In this document: positions 35,369-43,176 of the stretch, piece by piece
Layout of the letters: each line of letters starts with the position of its first letter
How positions within the stretch are numbered: position 1 is the first letter of the stretch
Source: an uncultured Paenibacillaceae bacterium
GTDB lineage: Bacteria; Bacillota; Bacilli; Paenibacillales; DA-C8
Direction of reading: 5' to 3'
Assembly: GCA_937957685.1 (NCBI GenBank)
Contig: CALGAO010000051.1
Span: forward strand, 1 to 55,537
DNA: 55,537 nt
Notes under the pieces: model-generated
What the model was told of the DNA's origin: nothing
Database searches by the model: none
The model's input: the letters and a program-made list of their open reading frames with translations, nothing else
Made by a program: the position numbers and the translations under genes

Positions 35369-36616
35369 TTGAGACAGCTGGTGATAAAGTCTGAATCCGA
35401 CGAGCTCAAGGCCGCGCTGATCGATGACGGGAAGCTGATCGAGTACTTCGTCGAGCAGCATGCGCACAAGCCGACCGTGGGCAACATGTACAAAGGCAAG
35501 GTCATCAATGTGCTGCCCGGTATGGAGGCGGCTTTCGTCGATATCGGACTCTCCAAAAATGCATTCCTGCATGTGGACGATCTGCTGCCGGTCTCAACCA
35601 CTCCGGTGAAGTCCGCGCGCAAATCGATCGATCAACTGGTCCGAGGCGGGCAGGAGCTACTCGTCCAGGTGATGAAGGAACCGCTCGGCACGAAGGGGGC
35701 CAGAGTCACCACGCATTATTCGTTGCCTGGCCGATGGCTCGTCTATATGCCGCAGGCGGATTATGTCGGCATCTCGCGCAAGATCGATGACGAAGCGGAG
35801 CGGGAGCGGCTGAAACGGATCGGCGAGCAGCTGAGGCGCGAAGGAGAGGGTCTCATCCTGCGCACCGCCGCTGTCGGCAAGAGCGAGGAGGAGCTTCGCC
35901 AGGATCTGCAGGGTCTGCGCCATCTGTGGCAGAACATCCTGGCCCAGTGGGACACGACTCCCGCGCCGGCTGAGCTGTTTCACGAGTTGGACATGCTGCC
36001 GCGGCTTGTGCGCGATGTCTTCACCGATCAGGTGCAACGCTGCGTCGTCAGCGACCGGAGGCTGCTTGCGCAGCTGACGAACGTGCTGCGCCAGTACGCG
36101 CCGCAGCTCATCGGGCGAGTGGTGCTCGAGGATCATCACGATGTGTTCGAGCATTATCGGATCCACGACCAGGTGAACCGCCTGCTGGCCAGGAAGATCT
36201 GGCTGGACAATGGCGGCTATATCGTGATCGACCACACCGAGGCGCTCACCGTGATCGATGTGAACACGGGCAAGTATACCGGCAGCGTCGATCTTGAGCA
36301 GACCGTGTTTGAAACGAATCTCGAGGCGGCCCGGATGATCGCCCAGGTCATCCGGCTGAGGGATATTGGCGGCATGATCATCGCAGACTTCATCGATATG
36401 AGCAAGGAGGAACATCGCGCGGCCATCGTCCAGCTGCTGGAGGAAGAGATCAGGAAAGATCGGACCAAGTGTCTGATCATGGGCTGGACAAGGCTGGGCC
36501 TGCTCGAGATCACCCGCAAGAAGATCCGCGAGAGCATCGGCAGCAAGCTGAACGTGGTCTGCCCCCTATGCGGGGGAACGGGGCGCATCCAGTCCACGGA
36601 TATACAGAATGGATAA
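35369..36616 (+). CDS. rng: Ribonuclease G/E family endonuclease
   Basis: A 415-residue RNase G type protein. An S1-like domain covers residues about 35-125 (GNMYKGKVINVLPGMEAAFVDIG). The nuclease core has the catalytic Asp residues in TVIDVNTGKYTGS near residue 295 and GGMIIADFIDM near 335. CPLCGGTGRIQS at the C-terminus is the zinc-link pair. It cleaves single-stranded RNA near 5' ends in rRNA and mRNA processing. It starts at TTG with AGAGGTG upstream. It has no extended degradosome-binding tail. It precedes the L21 operon, whose promoter lies immediately after its stop. Confidence 0.93.
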   Translation: MRQLVIKSESDELKAALIDDGKLIEYFVEQHAHKPTVGNMYKGKVINVLPGMEAAFVDIGLSKNAFLHVDDLLPVSTTPVKSARKSIDQLVRGGQELLVQVMKEPLGTKGARVTTHYSLPGRWLVYMPQADYVGISRKIDDEAERERLKRIGEQLRREGEGLILRTAAVGKSEEELRQDLQGLRHLWQNILAQWDTTPAPAELFHELDMLPRLVRDVFTDQVQRCVVSDRRLLAQLTNVLRQYAPQLIGRVVLEDHHDVFEHYRIHDQVNRLLARKIWLDNGGYIVIDHTEALTVIDVNTGKYTGSVDLEQTVFETNLEAARMIAQVIRLRDIGGMIIADFIDMSKEEHRAAIVQLLEEEIRKDRTKCLIMGWTRLGLLEITRKKIRESIGSKLNVVCPLCGGTGRIQSTDIQNG

Positions 36617-36621
36617 ACGGC

Positions 36622-36651
36622 TTTACATCGCAGCATGAAATGTGGTAGACT
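36622..36651 (+). promoter_or_regulatory. Promoter of rplU-prp-rpmA
   Basis: TTTACA (36622-36627) and TAGACT (36646-36651) with an 18-base spacer form a sigma-A promoter just after the rng stop. Transcription from here would produce a leader of about 115 bases before rplU. Confidence 0.7.
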
Positions 36652-36654
36652 GAT

Positions 36655-36770
36655 TTCATGCGTTTCCCGACGCTGCAACCGCTCATGCCTGGTTACGAAG
36701 CTCCCGAGCAGCCCGGCGGCTGCGAGAGGACACCATGCCATGGCGAGTCTTAGGACGAGGAGGTGCACAT
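36655..36770 (+). ncRNA. Candidate L21 leader RNA
   Basis: The 5' untranslated stretch before rplU is about 115 bases, contains complementary segments (for example AGCAGCCCGGCGGCTGC near 36708-36724) and ends in AGGAGGTG before the ATG. Bacillota rplU genes commonly carry an L21 leader through which the ribosomal protein controls its own operon. I recognise it from position and structure; the consensus was not aligned. Confidence 0.55.
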
Positions 36771-36773
36771 TTC

Positions 36774-37085
36774 ATGTACGCGATTATTGTGACTGGCGGC
36801 AAGCAATACAAGGTTCAACAAGGCGACGTCATCTATGTGGAGAAACTGTCCGCGGCAGAAGGCGAAAGCGTGACTTTCGACCAGGTGATCGCTGTTTCCA
36901 AGGACAACGGCTTCGTAGCCGGGACTCCTGTCGTTTCCGGCGCGAAAGTGGTCGGCAAGGTTGAGAAACACGGCAAGGGCGAGAAAGTGATCGTCTTCAA
37001 GTACAAGCCGAAGAAGAACTACCGCAGAAAGCAAGGCCATCGTCAACCGTACACGAAAGTTGTGATCGAGAAGATCGAAGCTTAA
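36774..37085 (+). CDS. rplU: 50S ribosomal protein L21
   Basis: A 103-residue L21 with MYAIIVTGGKQYKVQQGDVI at the N-terminus and KPKKNYRRKQGHRQPYTKV at the C-terminus, both family signatures. It binds 23S rRNA in the large subunit. ATG 36774 follows GAGGAGGTG; a frame from 36735 lies in the leader. The following genes are prp and rpmA, the standard Bacillota operon. Its expression is probably regulated through the leader RNA. Confidence 0.98.
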   Translation: MYAIIVTGGKQYKVQQGDVIYVEKLSAAEGESVTFDQVIAVSKDNGFVAGTPVVSGAKVVGKVEKHGKGEKVIVFKYKPKKNYRRKQGHRQPYTKVVIEKIEA

Positions 37086-37098
37086 AGCCGGTGACGAC

Positions 37099-37437
37099 AT
37101 GATCCAGGTTGAGATCAGACGAAGACGCGACGGAACGATTGCAGGTTACGTCGTGGATGGACATGCGGAGTATGACGAACCGGGCAGGGATATCGTATGC
37201 GCCAGCGCCTCGGCGATCGCCGTCGGCACCTACAACGCGATTGAGAGCTTGCTGGGCCTGAAGCCCAGGTATGTGATGCGCAAGGGGCTGATGCGGGTTG
37301 ATCTGGAAGGCCTGGAGCCTTTGACCGGAGAGAGGCGGCAGCAGCTGAATCTCCTGCTTGAGAGCATGATCGTCATGCTGCGAACGATCGAACAATCATA
37401 CGGCGACTATATCGCTGTGACGGATAAGCAAGACTAG
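37099..37437 (+). CDS. prp: Ribosomal-processing cysteine protease Prp
   Basis: A 112-residue Prp (YsxB) protein. The conserved His lies in VDGHAEYDEPG near residue 23 and the catalytic Cys in DIVCASASA near residue 34. Prp cleaves the N-terminal extension of ribosomal protein L27 before ribosome assembly. The L27 gene directly downstream encodes exactly such an extension (MLKLDLQLFASKKG), which confirms the match. It lies between rplU and rpmA with normal spacing. The start ATG is preceded by AAAGCCGGTGACG, a weak ribosome-binding site. Confidence 0.95.
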   Translation: MIQVEIRRRRDGTIAGYVVDGHAEYDEPGRDIVCASASAIAVGTYNAIESLLGLKPRYVMRKGLMRVDLEGLEPLTGERRQQLNLLLESMIVMLRTIEQSYGDYIAVTDKQD

Positions 37438-37462
37438 ACACTCACGAAGGAGGGGACTTACC

Positions 37463-37765
37463 ATGTTGAAGTTGGATCTCCAGCTGTTTGCATCCAAGAA
37501 AGGTGTGGGTTCGACGAAGAACGGCCGCGACAGCATCGCGAAGCGCCTGGGCGTGAAGCGCGCTGACGGTCAATTCGTCAAGGCCGGCAACATCCTCGTT
37601 CGCCAACGCGGAACCAAGATTCATCCGGGCAACAACGTCGGTATCGGCTCCGACGATACGCTGTTCGCGCTGATCGAAGGTACGGTCAAGTTCGAAAGAC
37701 TGGGCCGTGACCGCAAGAAAGTCAGCGTATACCCGGTTGAGGCAACGGTTGCTGCAGAAGCGTAA
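37463..37765 (+). CDS. rpmA: 50S ribosomal protein L27 with Prp-cleaved extension
   Basis: A 100-residue L27. The first residues, MLKLDLQLFA, are the extension removed by Prp, leaving SKKG as the mature N-terminus that reaches the peptidyl transferase centre. The rest (STKNGRDSIAKRLGVKRADGQ; ILVRQRGTKIHPGNNVG) is typical. AGGAGGGG precedes the ATG. A terminator lies 18 bases after the stop. Identity is certain. Confidence 0.98.
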   Translation: MLKLDLQLFASKKGVGSTKNGRDSIAKRLGVKRADGQFVKAGNILVRQRGTKIHPGNNVGIGSDDTLFALIEGTVKFERLGRDRKKVSVYPVEATVAAEA

Positions 37766-37782
37766 AATTCAGCTCATCCAAG

Positions 37783-37813
37783 AGCCTGGCGGTCATTCCG
37801 TCAGGCTTTTTGT
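37783..37813 (+). terminator. Terminator after rpmA
   Basis: AGCCTGGCGG (37783-37792) and CCGTCAGGCT (37798-37807) form a ten-pair stem with one G-U, a five-base loop and TTTTT immediately after. It ends the ribosomal operon. A TATACT hexamer at 37842-37847 with a poor -35 box may start spo0B. Confidence 0.9.
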
Positions 37814-37879
37814 GTTTAATGTGCAAATGGCAAAAACATGCTATACTGTTCGTGAGTAACGTATGGGAGAGGTCAGTGC

Positions 37880-38617
37880 ATGCGCAAGATACATATGCTC
37901 AAGACGGTCGCTGTCTGTATCGCCGCTTTGGCATTCATCCTCATACTGGCTAATGGGAGCAGGACAGTGACGTTGTCAGCGGCACTGGCGTTGGCGGGCG
38001 CAGCTGTCATCTGGTCGTTCGCGCTCAAGAAGCAGCATCAGCTGGAGATCGCCGATCTGCACAAGGCCCATGAGCGGGAGATGATGCGCGCCCTGAGCCA
38101 TTATCGTCACGACTGGATGAATGATCTGCAGGTGCTGTGTGGCTATATCAGCCTGAGGAAATATGATAAATTGGCGCCGTACCTGGAGAAAATAAAGGAC
38201 AAAATGAGCGAGGAAAGCTATATCGCGGGTCTTGGAAACACATCGCTGAGCCTGCTCCTGTTGTCTTATCGACAGTACAGTCAGCATTATGAGCTTCACG
38301 TCACCTTGGACAGGAGCGTGAACCTGCACGAGCTGCCGATCCGGCAGGATCGCCTCGCGCGTCTGGTGAAGGAAGGCTTGCAGCTGTTTCAGCACGATGC
38401 CGAACCCGCCGTAGAAGAGGAGAATACGCTGGAACTTACGTTCGCACCGGGTGACGACGCGGTCCAGGTCATCTATCGGTATACGGGACTGTACGCGCCG
38501 CGGCTTGCCGAGTCGCTGGAACGATGGACGAGCAGGCTGCGTGCCGAATCTGTCCGCTGCAAGTATGTGCTGGAAGACGGGCAGGCGGACGCGGTGCTCC
38601 ATATTCCGTTCGAATGA
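37880..38617 (+). CDS. spo0B: Sporulation phosphotransferase Spo0B with N-terminal membrane helices
   Basis: A 245-residue Spo0B. SHYRHDWMNDLQVLCGYISL contains the phosphorylated His (residue 77), matching the RHDWMN motif of Bacillus subtilis Spo0B, where the His is at position 30. It passes phosphate from Spo0F to Spo0A in the sporulation phosphorelay. The first 50 residues here contain two hydrophobic helices (near 10-24 and 31-48), absent from the Bacillus protein, so this form is probably membrane-anchored. The C-terminal ATPase-like domain is degenerate, as in the family. The gene sits directly before obgE, the conserved order. Confidence 0.9.
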   Translation: MRKIHMLKTVAVCIAALAFILILANGSRTVTLSAALALAGAAVIWSFALKKQHQLEIADLHKAHEREMMRALSHYRHDWMNDLQVLCGYISLRKYDKLAPYLEKIKDKMSEESYIAGLGNTSLSLLLLSYRQYSQHYELHVTLDRSVNLHELPIRQDRLARLVKEGLQLFQHDAEPAVEEENTLELTFAPGDDAVQVIYRYTGLYAPRLAESLERWTSRLRAESVRCKYVLEDGQADAVLHIPFE

Positions 38618-38683
38618 ACAACTCCAGGCGACCATTGTTGGGTATCATTATGGGACATAATATGAATCATATGAGGTGACATC

Positions 38684-39985
38684 ATGTTCGTAGACAAGGC
38701 GAAGATCTATGTGAAGGGCGGCGATGGCGGCGATGGGCTGATCGCGTTTCGCCGTGAGCTGTACGTGCCCGATGGAGGCCCGGCAGGCGGCGATGGCGGC
38801 CATGGGGGCAACGTGGTGTTTCGCGTTGACGAAGGGCTTCGCACGTTGGTTGATTTTCGCTACAAGAAACATTACAAGGCGCCCAATGGCGAGAAGGGCA
38901 AAAACAAGGGACGCCATGGTGCAAACGCCGAGGATCTGGTCGTCCGGGTTCCTCCTGGAACGGTCGTGATCGATGATGATACGAAGGAAGTGGTTGCTGA
39001 CCTGACCGTCCATGGGCAAGAGGTTGTCGTGGCCCGCGGCGGCAAGGGCGGCAGAGGCAATATGCGCTTCGTCAGCCCAGCCAACACGGCTCCGCATATC
39101 GCGGAGAACGGCGAGGAAGGGGAAGAGCGCTGGCTCGTCCTGGAGCTCAAGGTCATGGCCGATGTCGGCCTCGTCGGGTTCCCGAGCGTCGGCAAGTCCA
39201 CCCTGCTGTCGGTCGTATCCGGCGCGAAGCCGAAGATCGGCGCCTATCATTTCACGACCATCACGCCCAATCTTGGCGTCGTGGATGTCGGTGACGGACG
39301 TAGCTTCGTCATGGCCGATCTGCCGGGTCTGATTGAGGGTGCCCATGCGGGAGTGGGGCTTGGCCATGAATTCCTGCGCCATGTGGAACGCACCAGGATC
39401 ATCCTGCATGTGATCGATATGGCGGCGACAGAAGGCCGCGATCCGTTCGATGACTGGCAGAAGATCAACGAGGAGCTGAGGCTCTACAGCGAAAAGCTGG
39501 CTGAGCGTCCGCAGCTGATCGTCGCCAACAAGATGGATCTCCCTGGCGCGGAGGAGCAGCTCAAGATTTTCCGCGAGCAGCTCAGAGAGATGGGGCGTGA
39601 TGACGAGATCTTCCCGGTGTCTGCTGCGACCAACAAGGGGATCCAGCAGGTGCTTTATCGCGTGGCCGACATGCTGGATGAACTGCCGGAGACGCCTGCG
39701 GCGGAAGAGGTGATTCAGGCTGCCGAACGCAAGATTTACAGGTTCGAGAAGCAGGATGACAACAGCTTCCGGATCCGGCGCGAGAACGATCTGTTCGTCG
39801 TGGAGAGTCCCGGCATCGAGAAGTTTATCAAGCGCACCAACTTCAGCAGCTACGAGAGCCAGCTCAGGTTCGGCCGCATCCTGCGCAAGATGGGTGTGGA
39901 CAAGAAGTTGCGCAAGATGGGGGCAGAGGACGGAAGCATCGTGAGAATCGGAGATTACGAGTTTGAGTTTGTCGAACAAGAATAA
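38684..39985 (+). CDS. obgE: GTPase Obg
   Basis: A 433-residue Obg. The glycine-rich Obg fold covers residues 1-158 (GGDGGDGLIAFRRE; GGRGNMRFVS). The GTPase domain has GFPSVGKSTL (G1), DLPGLIEGAHAGVGLG (G3), NKMDLPG (G4) and SAATNKGI (G5). A C-terminal OCT domain follows (residues about 350-430). It acts in ribosome assembly and the stress and sporulation response. ATG 38684 follows TGAGGTG. Domain order and length are normal. Confidence 0.97.
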   Translation: MFVDKAKIYVKGGDGGDGLIAFRRELYVPDGGPAGGDGGHGGNVVFRVDEGLRTLVDFRYKKHYKAPNGEKGKNKGRHGANAEDLVVRVPPGTVVIDDDTKEVVADLTVHGQEVVVARGGKGGRGNMRFVSPANTAPHIAENGEEGEERWLVLELKVMADVGLVGFPSVGKSTLLSVVSGAKPKIGAYHFTTITPNLGVVDVGDGRSFVMADLPGLIEGAHAGVGLGHEFLRHVERTRIILHVIDMAATEGRDPFDDWQKINEELRLYSEKLAERPQLIVANKMDLPGAEEQLKIFREQLREMGRDDEIFPVSAATNKGIQQVLYRVADMLDELPETPAAEEVIQAAERKIYRFEKQDDNSFRIRRENDLFVVESPGIEKFIKRTNFSSYESQLRFGRILRKMGVDKKLRKMGAEDGSIVRIGDYEFEFVEQE

Positions 39986-40293
39986 AAACGGAAAAAATGT
40001 GTGGAAATATATAACAAAATAAGGTATGATAGTAGTGAAATGATAATTTTGTGAAATCGTGGCACTGTTCATTGTCCCGGCCGGGGCATCTTCATGTTCC
40101 ATCGTCCTTGGTTCACAGCAAGCGTCGTTGTTCCTGCGGCTGATCCGCGGGGAATCATCGACTCACTAAAAGTCCTACTAAATATAGATGTTTGCTGGAT
40201 GATAAGATACAATACATGTATCAGAATGGAAGAGACGGAAAATATCGTCAATCCATCGCGGTATCTGGTCTATCTGGTGAAAGGACGAGGTTC
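39986..40293 (+). other. 308-base region between obgE and HD-GYP gene
   Basis: No gene is supported. An A-rich segment contains TATGAT near 40035-40040 region of AAGGTATGATAG (40021-40032) that may be a -10 box with a weak -35. A frame in phase with the HD-GYP gene opens at 40192 but lacks a good ribosome-binding site. A GC-rich inverted segment (CCCGGCCGGGG, about 40077-40087) is present. No clear terminator follows obgE. Confidence 0.4.
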
Positions 40294-41487
40294 ATGAAGA
40301 GTAGAAGTTTCCTGGATAAAGCCCTGTTGCTTGAAGAGAAGCGTTCGACTCTGCTGTTTTATGGCCTGGTTTACGCAGTAGGATTGATCTATCATCTCTA
40401 TTACTATTATTTCTTGTCCTACCATGTTCTGAAGAATTTCATCCTGATCAAGTTTCTTCTGCTGTCAGCGCCGTATGTCATCTTGCTCATTCTGTTACCG
40501 GTCGCGCTGGTCCTGGTTCGAACATCGTTTCTGCCGCAGATCAAATATGCATTCACCACCATCTTCGTGTTGACGTCGCTGATCGCGGAGCTGCTCACCT
40601 TGACCATCAGCAACTATTACGACAGCGGGAATATCAGCGAAGTCGTGATGGTCATTTTCTCAGCCATTTTCGTCAATCAGACGTTTTTCTGGTTTGTATC
40701 GGGCATCCTGTTCGCGAAGTACCTGATCATCGTGCTCGCCTATCCACAGTACTTTGATCTGATCGTGATACCTGTCATGCTGAGCGGGGTCATCTGCATC
40801 CTCGGCTACATCATCCTGCGTCGGTTCCTCGCCTATGTGAAATCGATCAACACTGTATACAACGAGCACTTCAGCAGCATGGTCAAGGGCCTCATCGCCA
40901 TGCTGGAACTGAAGGATCCTCATACGAAGGGGCACAGCGAGCGGGTGGCCAAGTATTCTGTCGCTCTGGCCCGCAAGTTGGGCAGGTTCACGGAGCAGGA
41001 GCTGGACACGCTGTATTATTCCTGTTTGATCCATGACATCGGGAAGCTGCAGGTATCCGACGATATTCTGACCAAGCCGGACAGACTGACTGACAACGAA
41101 TTCGAGGTTGTCAAGATGCACACCATCTTCGGCGTCAATGCGATCAAGGATATCGAGAGCCTCCAGCCCTGCATCGACATCGTGCGCAGTCATCATGAGC
41201 GTTGGGATGGGACAGGCTATCCCGATGGACTGAAGGGCGAGGAGATTCCCTTGCTCACCCGAATCGCCTCGATCGCGGACGCCTTTGACGCGATGACTTC
41301 GCACCGCGCCTATCGCGCAGCGCTGACTCCCGATGAAGCGTATGCGCGCATCATCAAGGGAGCGGGTACGCAGTTTGACCCGGGTCTGATCCCCTATTTC
41401 AAAAATGTGTTTCCAACGTGGCTCTCCATCCTGAACGACTACCACGATACCCACGAGGAAGAATATTACCGCTTGTATGGTGCCTAG
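40294..41487 (+). CDS. Integral-membrane HD-GYP domain phosphodiesterase
   Basis: A 397-residue protein. About six membrane helices occupy residues 20-185. The C-terminal half is an HD-GYP domain: LKDPHTKGHSERVAKYS, HDIGKLQVSDDIL with the HD metal pair, and HHERWDGTGYPDGLKGEEIP with the GYP signature. The family hydrolyses cyclic di-GMP or related dinucleotides. The membrane part resembles a sensory region with unknown ligand. ATG 40294 is chosen after AAAGGACGAGG; a longer frame from 40192 lacks such a site. The Cys-rich peptide gene starts 27 bases after its stop and may be on the same transcript. Confidence 0.9.
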   Translation: MKSRSFLDKALLLEEKRSTLLFYGLVYAVGLIYHLYYYYFLSYHVLKNFILIKFLLLSAPYVILLILLPVALVLVRTSFLPQIKYAFTTIFVLTSLIAELLTLTISNYYDSGNISEVVMVIFSAIFVNQTFFWFVSGILFAKYLIIVLAYPQYFDLIVIPVMLSGVICILGYIILRRFLAYVKSINTVYNEHFSSMVKGLIAMLELKDPHTKGHSERVAKYSVALARKLGRFTEQELDTLYYSCLIHDIGKLQVSDDILTKPDRLTDNEFEVVKMHTIFGVNAIKDIESLQPCIDIVRSHHERWDGTGYPDGLKGEEIPLLTRIASIADAFDAMTSHRAYRAALTPDEAYARIIKGAGTQFDPGLIPYFKNVFPTWLSILNDYHDTHEEEYYRLYGA

Positions 41488-41514
41488 TTCTAATCTTTTG
41501 AAGGGGGTGAATTG

Positions 41515-41607
41515 ATGAAGATCCGTAAACTTCAAAAGGTTAAGCTGACCTGTTGGTGGTGCTGCCATGGTCAAACTTGCTGCGCACTGTTCAACGCATG
41601 CGGTTGA
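41515..41607 (+). CDS. 30-residue Cys-rich peptide, possible RiPP precursor
   Basis: A short gene with a very strong ribosome-binding site, AAGGGGGTGA, at normal distance before ATG 41515. The product has a basic N-terminal part of twelve residues with five Lys/Arg in the first ten, then the core CWWCCHGQTCCALFNACG with six Cys (residues 13, 16, 17, 22, 23, 29), two adjacent Trp and a terminal Gly. I do not recognise the family. A hairpin terminator follows, then a PqqD-domain/M50 metalloprotease gene 90 bases after its stop. That partner suggests the peptide is bound by the PqqD domain and cleaved at the membrane, as in ribosomally made modified peptides, but no radical SAM, cyclodehydratase or lanthipeptide enzyme is nearby. 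Alternatives are a metal-binding or signalling peptide. Confidence 0.72.
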   Translation: MKIRKLQKVKLTCWWCCHGQTCCALFNACG

Positions 41608-41620
41608 TCCATCGGCGAGA

Positions 41621-41652
41621 GGCAGAAGGGCTGCATTGGCAGCCCTTTTGCC
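41621..41652 (+). terminator. Terminator between Cys-rich peptide and M50 genes
   Basis: AAGGGCTGC (41626-41634) and GCAGCCCTT (41639-41647) form a nine-bp stem with an ATTG loop, extended by GGCA/TGCC after one mismatch. TTTTG overlaps the 3' arm. Partial read-through would give abundant peptide mRNA and less protease mRNA. Confidence 0.8.
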
Positions 41653-41697
41653 TTGCATAAGCCCGTCGTAAGATTACCATGAAACGGGGGGAGTCTC

Positions 41698-42921
41698 TTG
41701 GATATTCGCAAGGACAGCCATGTTGTGCTCACTCCATTGGTCATTCATCGCCAGAAGAAGAACATCATCGTCGAAGATGTCCGGATGAAGGAATATTACG
41801 AGATGTCGCCGGCCAGCGCAGATGCGATCGAAGCCTTGCAGGCAGGCGGCAAGCCCGGCGATATTGAAGAGGAGCTCAAGCGGCGATATCCGGATGAGGA
41901 GATCGATATGCTCCAGTTCGTCTCGGACCTGGTGGAACTGGGCCTCGTCGCCGAGCTCGATGGTCTGGCCTTGCTGCCTGAAGCCGAAGAGGAGGAAGAG
42001 GAAGAGCAGGCGCAGGCGGAGCGGCGGGAGTTTCCGATCTTCCACCGGATCGGATGTTTCCTGTTCCGCACGCCGTTCATCCTGATCTATCCGGCAGCGT
42101 TGATCTACAGCATCTGGATGATGCTGACGAGGCCTCAGTATGGCCCGGAATTCCACAGCATGCACATCCTGGACACCATGACCCTGAACGTGATCATCTG
42201 GGCCGGGCTGTCCCTGCTGCTGCTGGCCTTTCATGAGTTCAGCCACTTCCTGGCGGCGAGAGCCTATCGGGTTCCCTCCACCTATGATTTGGGCCATCGC
42301 TACTACTTCCTCGTGCTGGAGACGCAGATGACCGATATCTGGAAGCTGGAGCCGCGCCAGCGCATCATCCCCTATCTGGCAGGCATGATGAACGACTCCG
42401 TCATGCTGGCGTTAAGCATCGCCCTGCGCATCCTGTTCCCGGAGATGAACGATGTGCTGTATGAGACGCTGGAGCTTGCCACCTTCTATCTGGTGATCAT
42501 GCTGGTATTCCAGATCTGCGTCTTCATGAAGACCGACATGTATTATGTCGTCGAGACCTTGTCCGGGCATCTGAACCTGCAGGAGAGAGCGACCAGGTGG
42601 TTGAGGGATATGATCATGAGGAGGCCGAGGGAGCAGGAGCCTGGTTTCGTGAAGTTTTTCGTATGCGTCTATTGCGCCGGCATCGGGCTGGTCGCCTGGT
42701 TCTTCGTATGGCGCGCCTATCCGCAGTTCATGCATTTTCTGGATCATGCCACAGACTATCTCAGCTATCCGGTCACGGATTTCTTCTTCTGGGACGGCAT
42801 CCTGTTCATCGCCGTGAATGCGGCTTCGCTCGCGATCCTGTTCTACTCCTGGTATCGCGAACTGATGGGCTATCTCCGTGCGCGCTCGGCGAAGCGGCTG
42901 GCGGAAGCAAGCGATGGTTGA
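41698..42921 (+). CDS. PqqD-like domain fused to M50 membrane metalloprotease
   Basis: A 407-residue protein. Residues about 5-90 form a PqqD-like winged-helix unit of the kind that acts as a RiPP recognition element: a two-strand start, then SPASADAIEALQAGGKPGDI and a final VSDLVELGLV. An acidic Glu-rich linker follows (residues 95-110). About seven membrane helices come next, with the zinc motif HEFSH at residues 179-183 and a late Asp at 280 in TDMYYVVETLSGHLNL, equivalent to the DGYY...NL segment of peptide-processing M50 proteins such as YydH. It should cleave or export a peptide, most plausibly the Cys-rich product encoded just upstream. TTG 41698 follows GGGGGGAG. A terminator follows the gene. 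Confidence 0.85.
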   Translation: MDIRKDSHVVLTPLVIHRQKKNIIVEDVRMKEYYEMSPASADAIEALQAGGKPGDIEEELKRRYPDEEIDMLQFVSDLVELGLVAELDGLALLPEAEEEEEEEQAQAERREFPIFHRIGCFLFRTPFILIYPAALIYSIWMMLTRPQYGPEFHSMHILDTMTLNVIIWAGLSLLLLAFHEFSHFLAARAYRVPSTYDLGHRYYFLVLETQMTDIWKLEPRQRIIPYLAGMMNDSVMLALSIALRILFPEMNDVLYETLELATFYLVIMLVFQICVFMKTDMYYVVETLSGHLNLQERATRWLRDMIMRRPREQEPGFVKFFVCVYCAGIGLVAWFFVWRAYPQFMHFLDHATDYLSYPVTDFFFWDGILFIAVNAASLAILFYSWYRELMGYLRARSAKRLAEASDG

Positions 42922-42987
42922 GACCGCCCGTCCCGAATGGATGGGGATGAACGTGTCATGCATTGGCCTGGCGTATACAGGAGGCTG

Positions 42988-43035
42988 CCAGCAGGTCAAG
43001 TTTCCCTGACCTTGCTGGTCAGTCTCTTTTTCCTT
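42988..43035 (+). terminator. Terminator after the M50 gene
   Basis: CCAGCAGGTCA (42988-42998) pairs with TGACCTTGCTGG (43007-43018) with one bulged base, and the sequence TCAGTCTCTTTTTCC follows. It isolates the peptide/protease pair from the pheB operon. Confidence 0.8.
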
Positions 43036-43061
43036 TATTCATATTCTCCGCACGTTGCCTA

Positions 43062-43090
43062 TTGCTTAGTTGGAGGGATTCCGGTATAAT
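43062..43090 (+). promoter_or_regulatory. Promoter of pheB-hom operon
   Basis: TTGCTT (43062-43067) and TATAAT (43085-43090) are 17 bases apart. The pheB start lies 87 bases downstream. No T-box or attenuator could be recognised in that leader. Confidence 0.7.
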
Positions 43091-43176
43091 GTCCACAGTA
43101 CGAGAACAAACGTCTTTCTTCAGTGGACTATATATTCTGAGGATGGAAACAGTCTACGCAGGGCGGTGGATGTAAG

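Noticed and set aside
36617..36773. Short upstream frame through the L21 leader (from 36635)
   Set aside because: The product is basic and family-less, and it lies across the leader and the rplU start.
38648..40102. 484-residue minus-strand frame opposite obgE
   Set aside because: The + strand encodes Obg with all GTPase motifs; the antisense product has none.
42963..43175. 70-residue frame before pheB
   Set aside because: It overlaps a terminator and the pheB promoter and has no ribosome-binding site.
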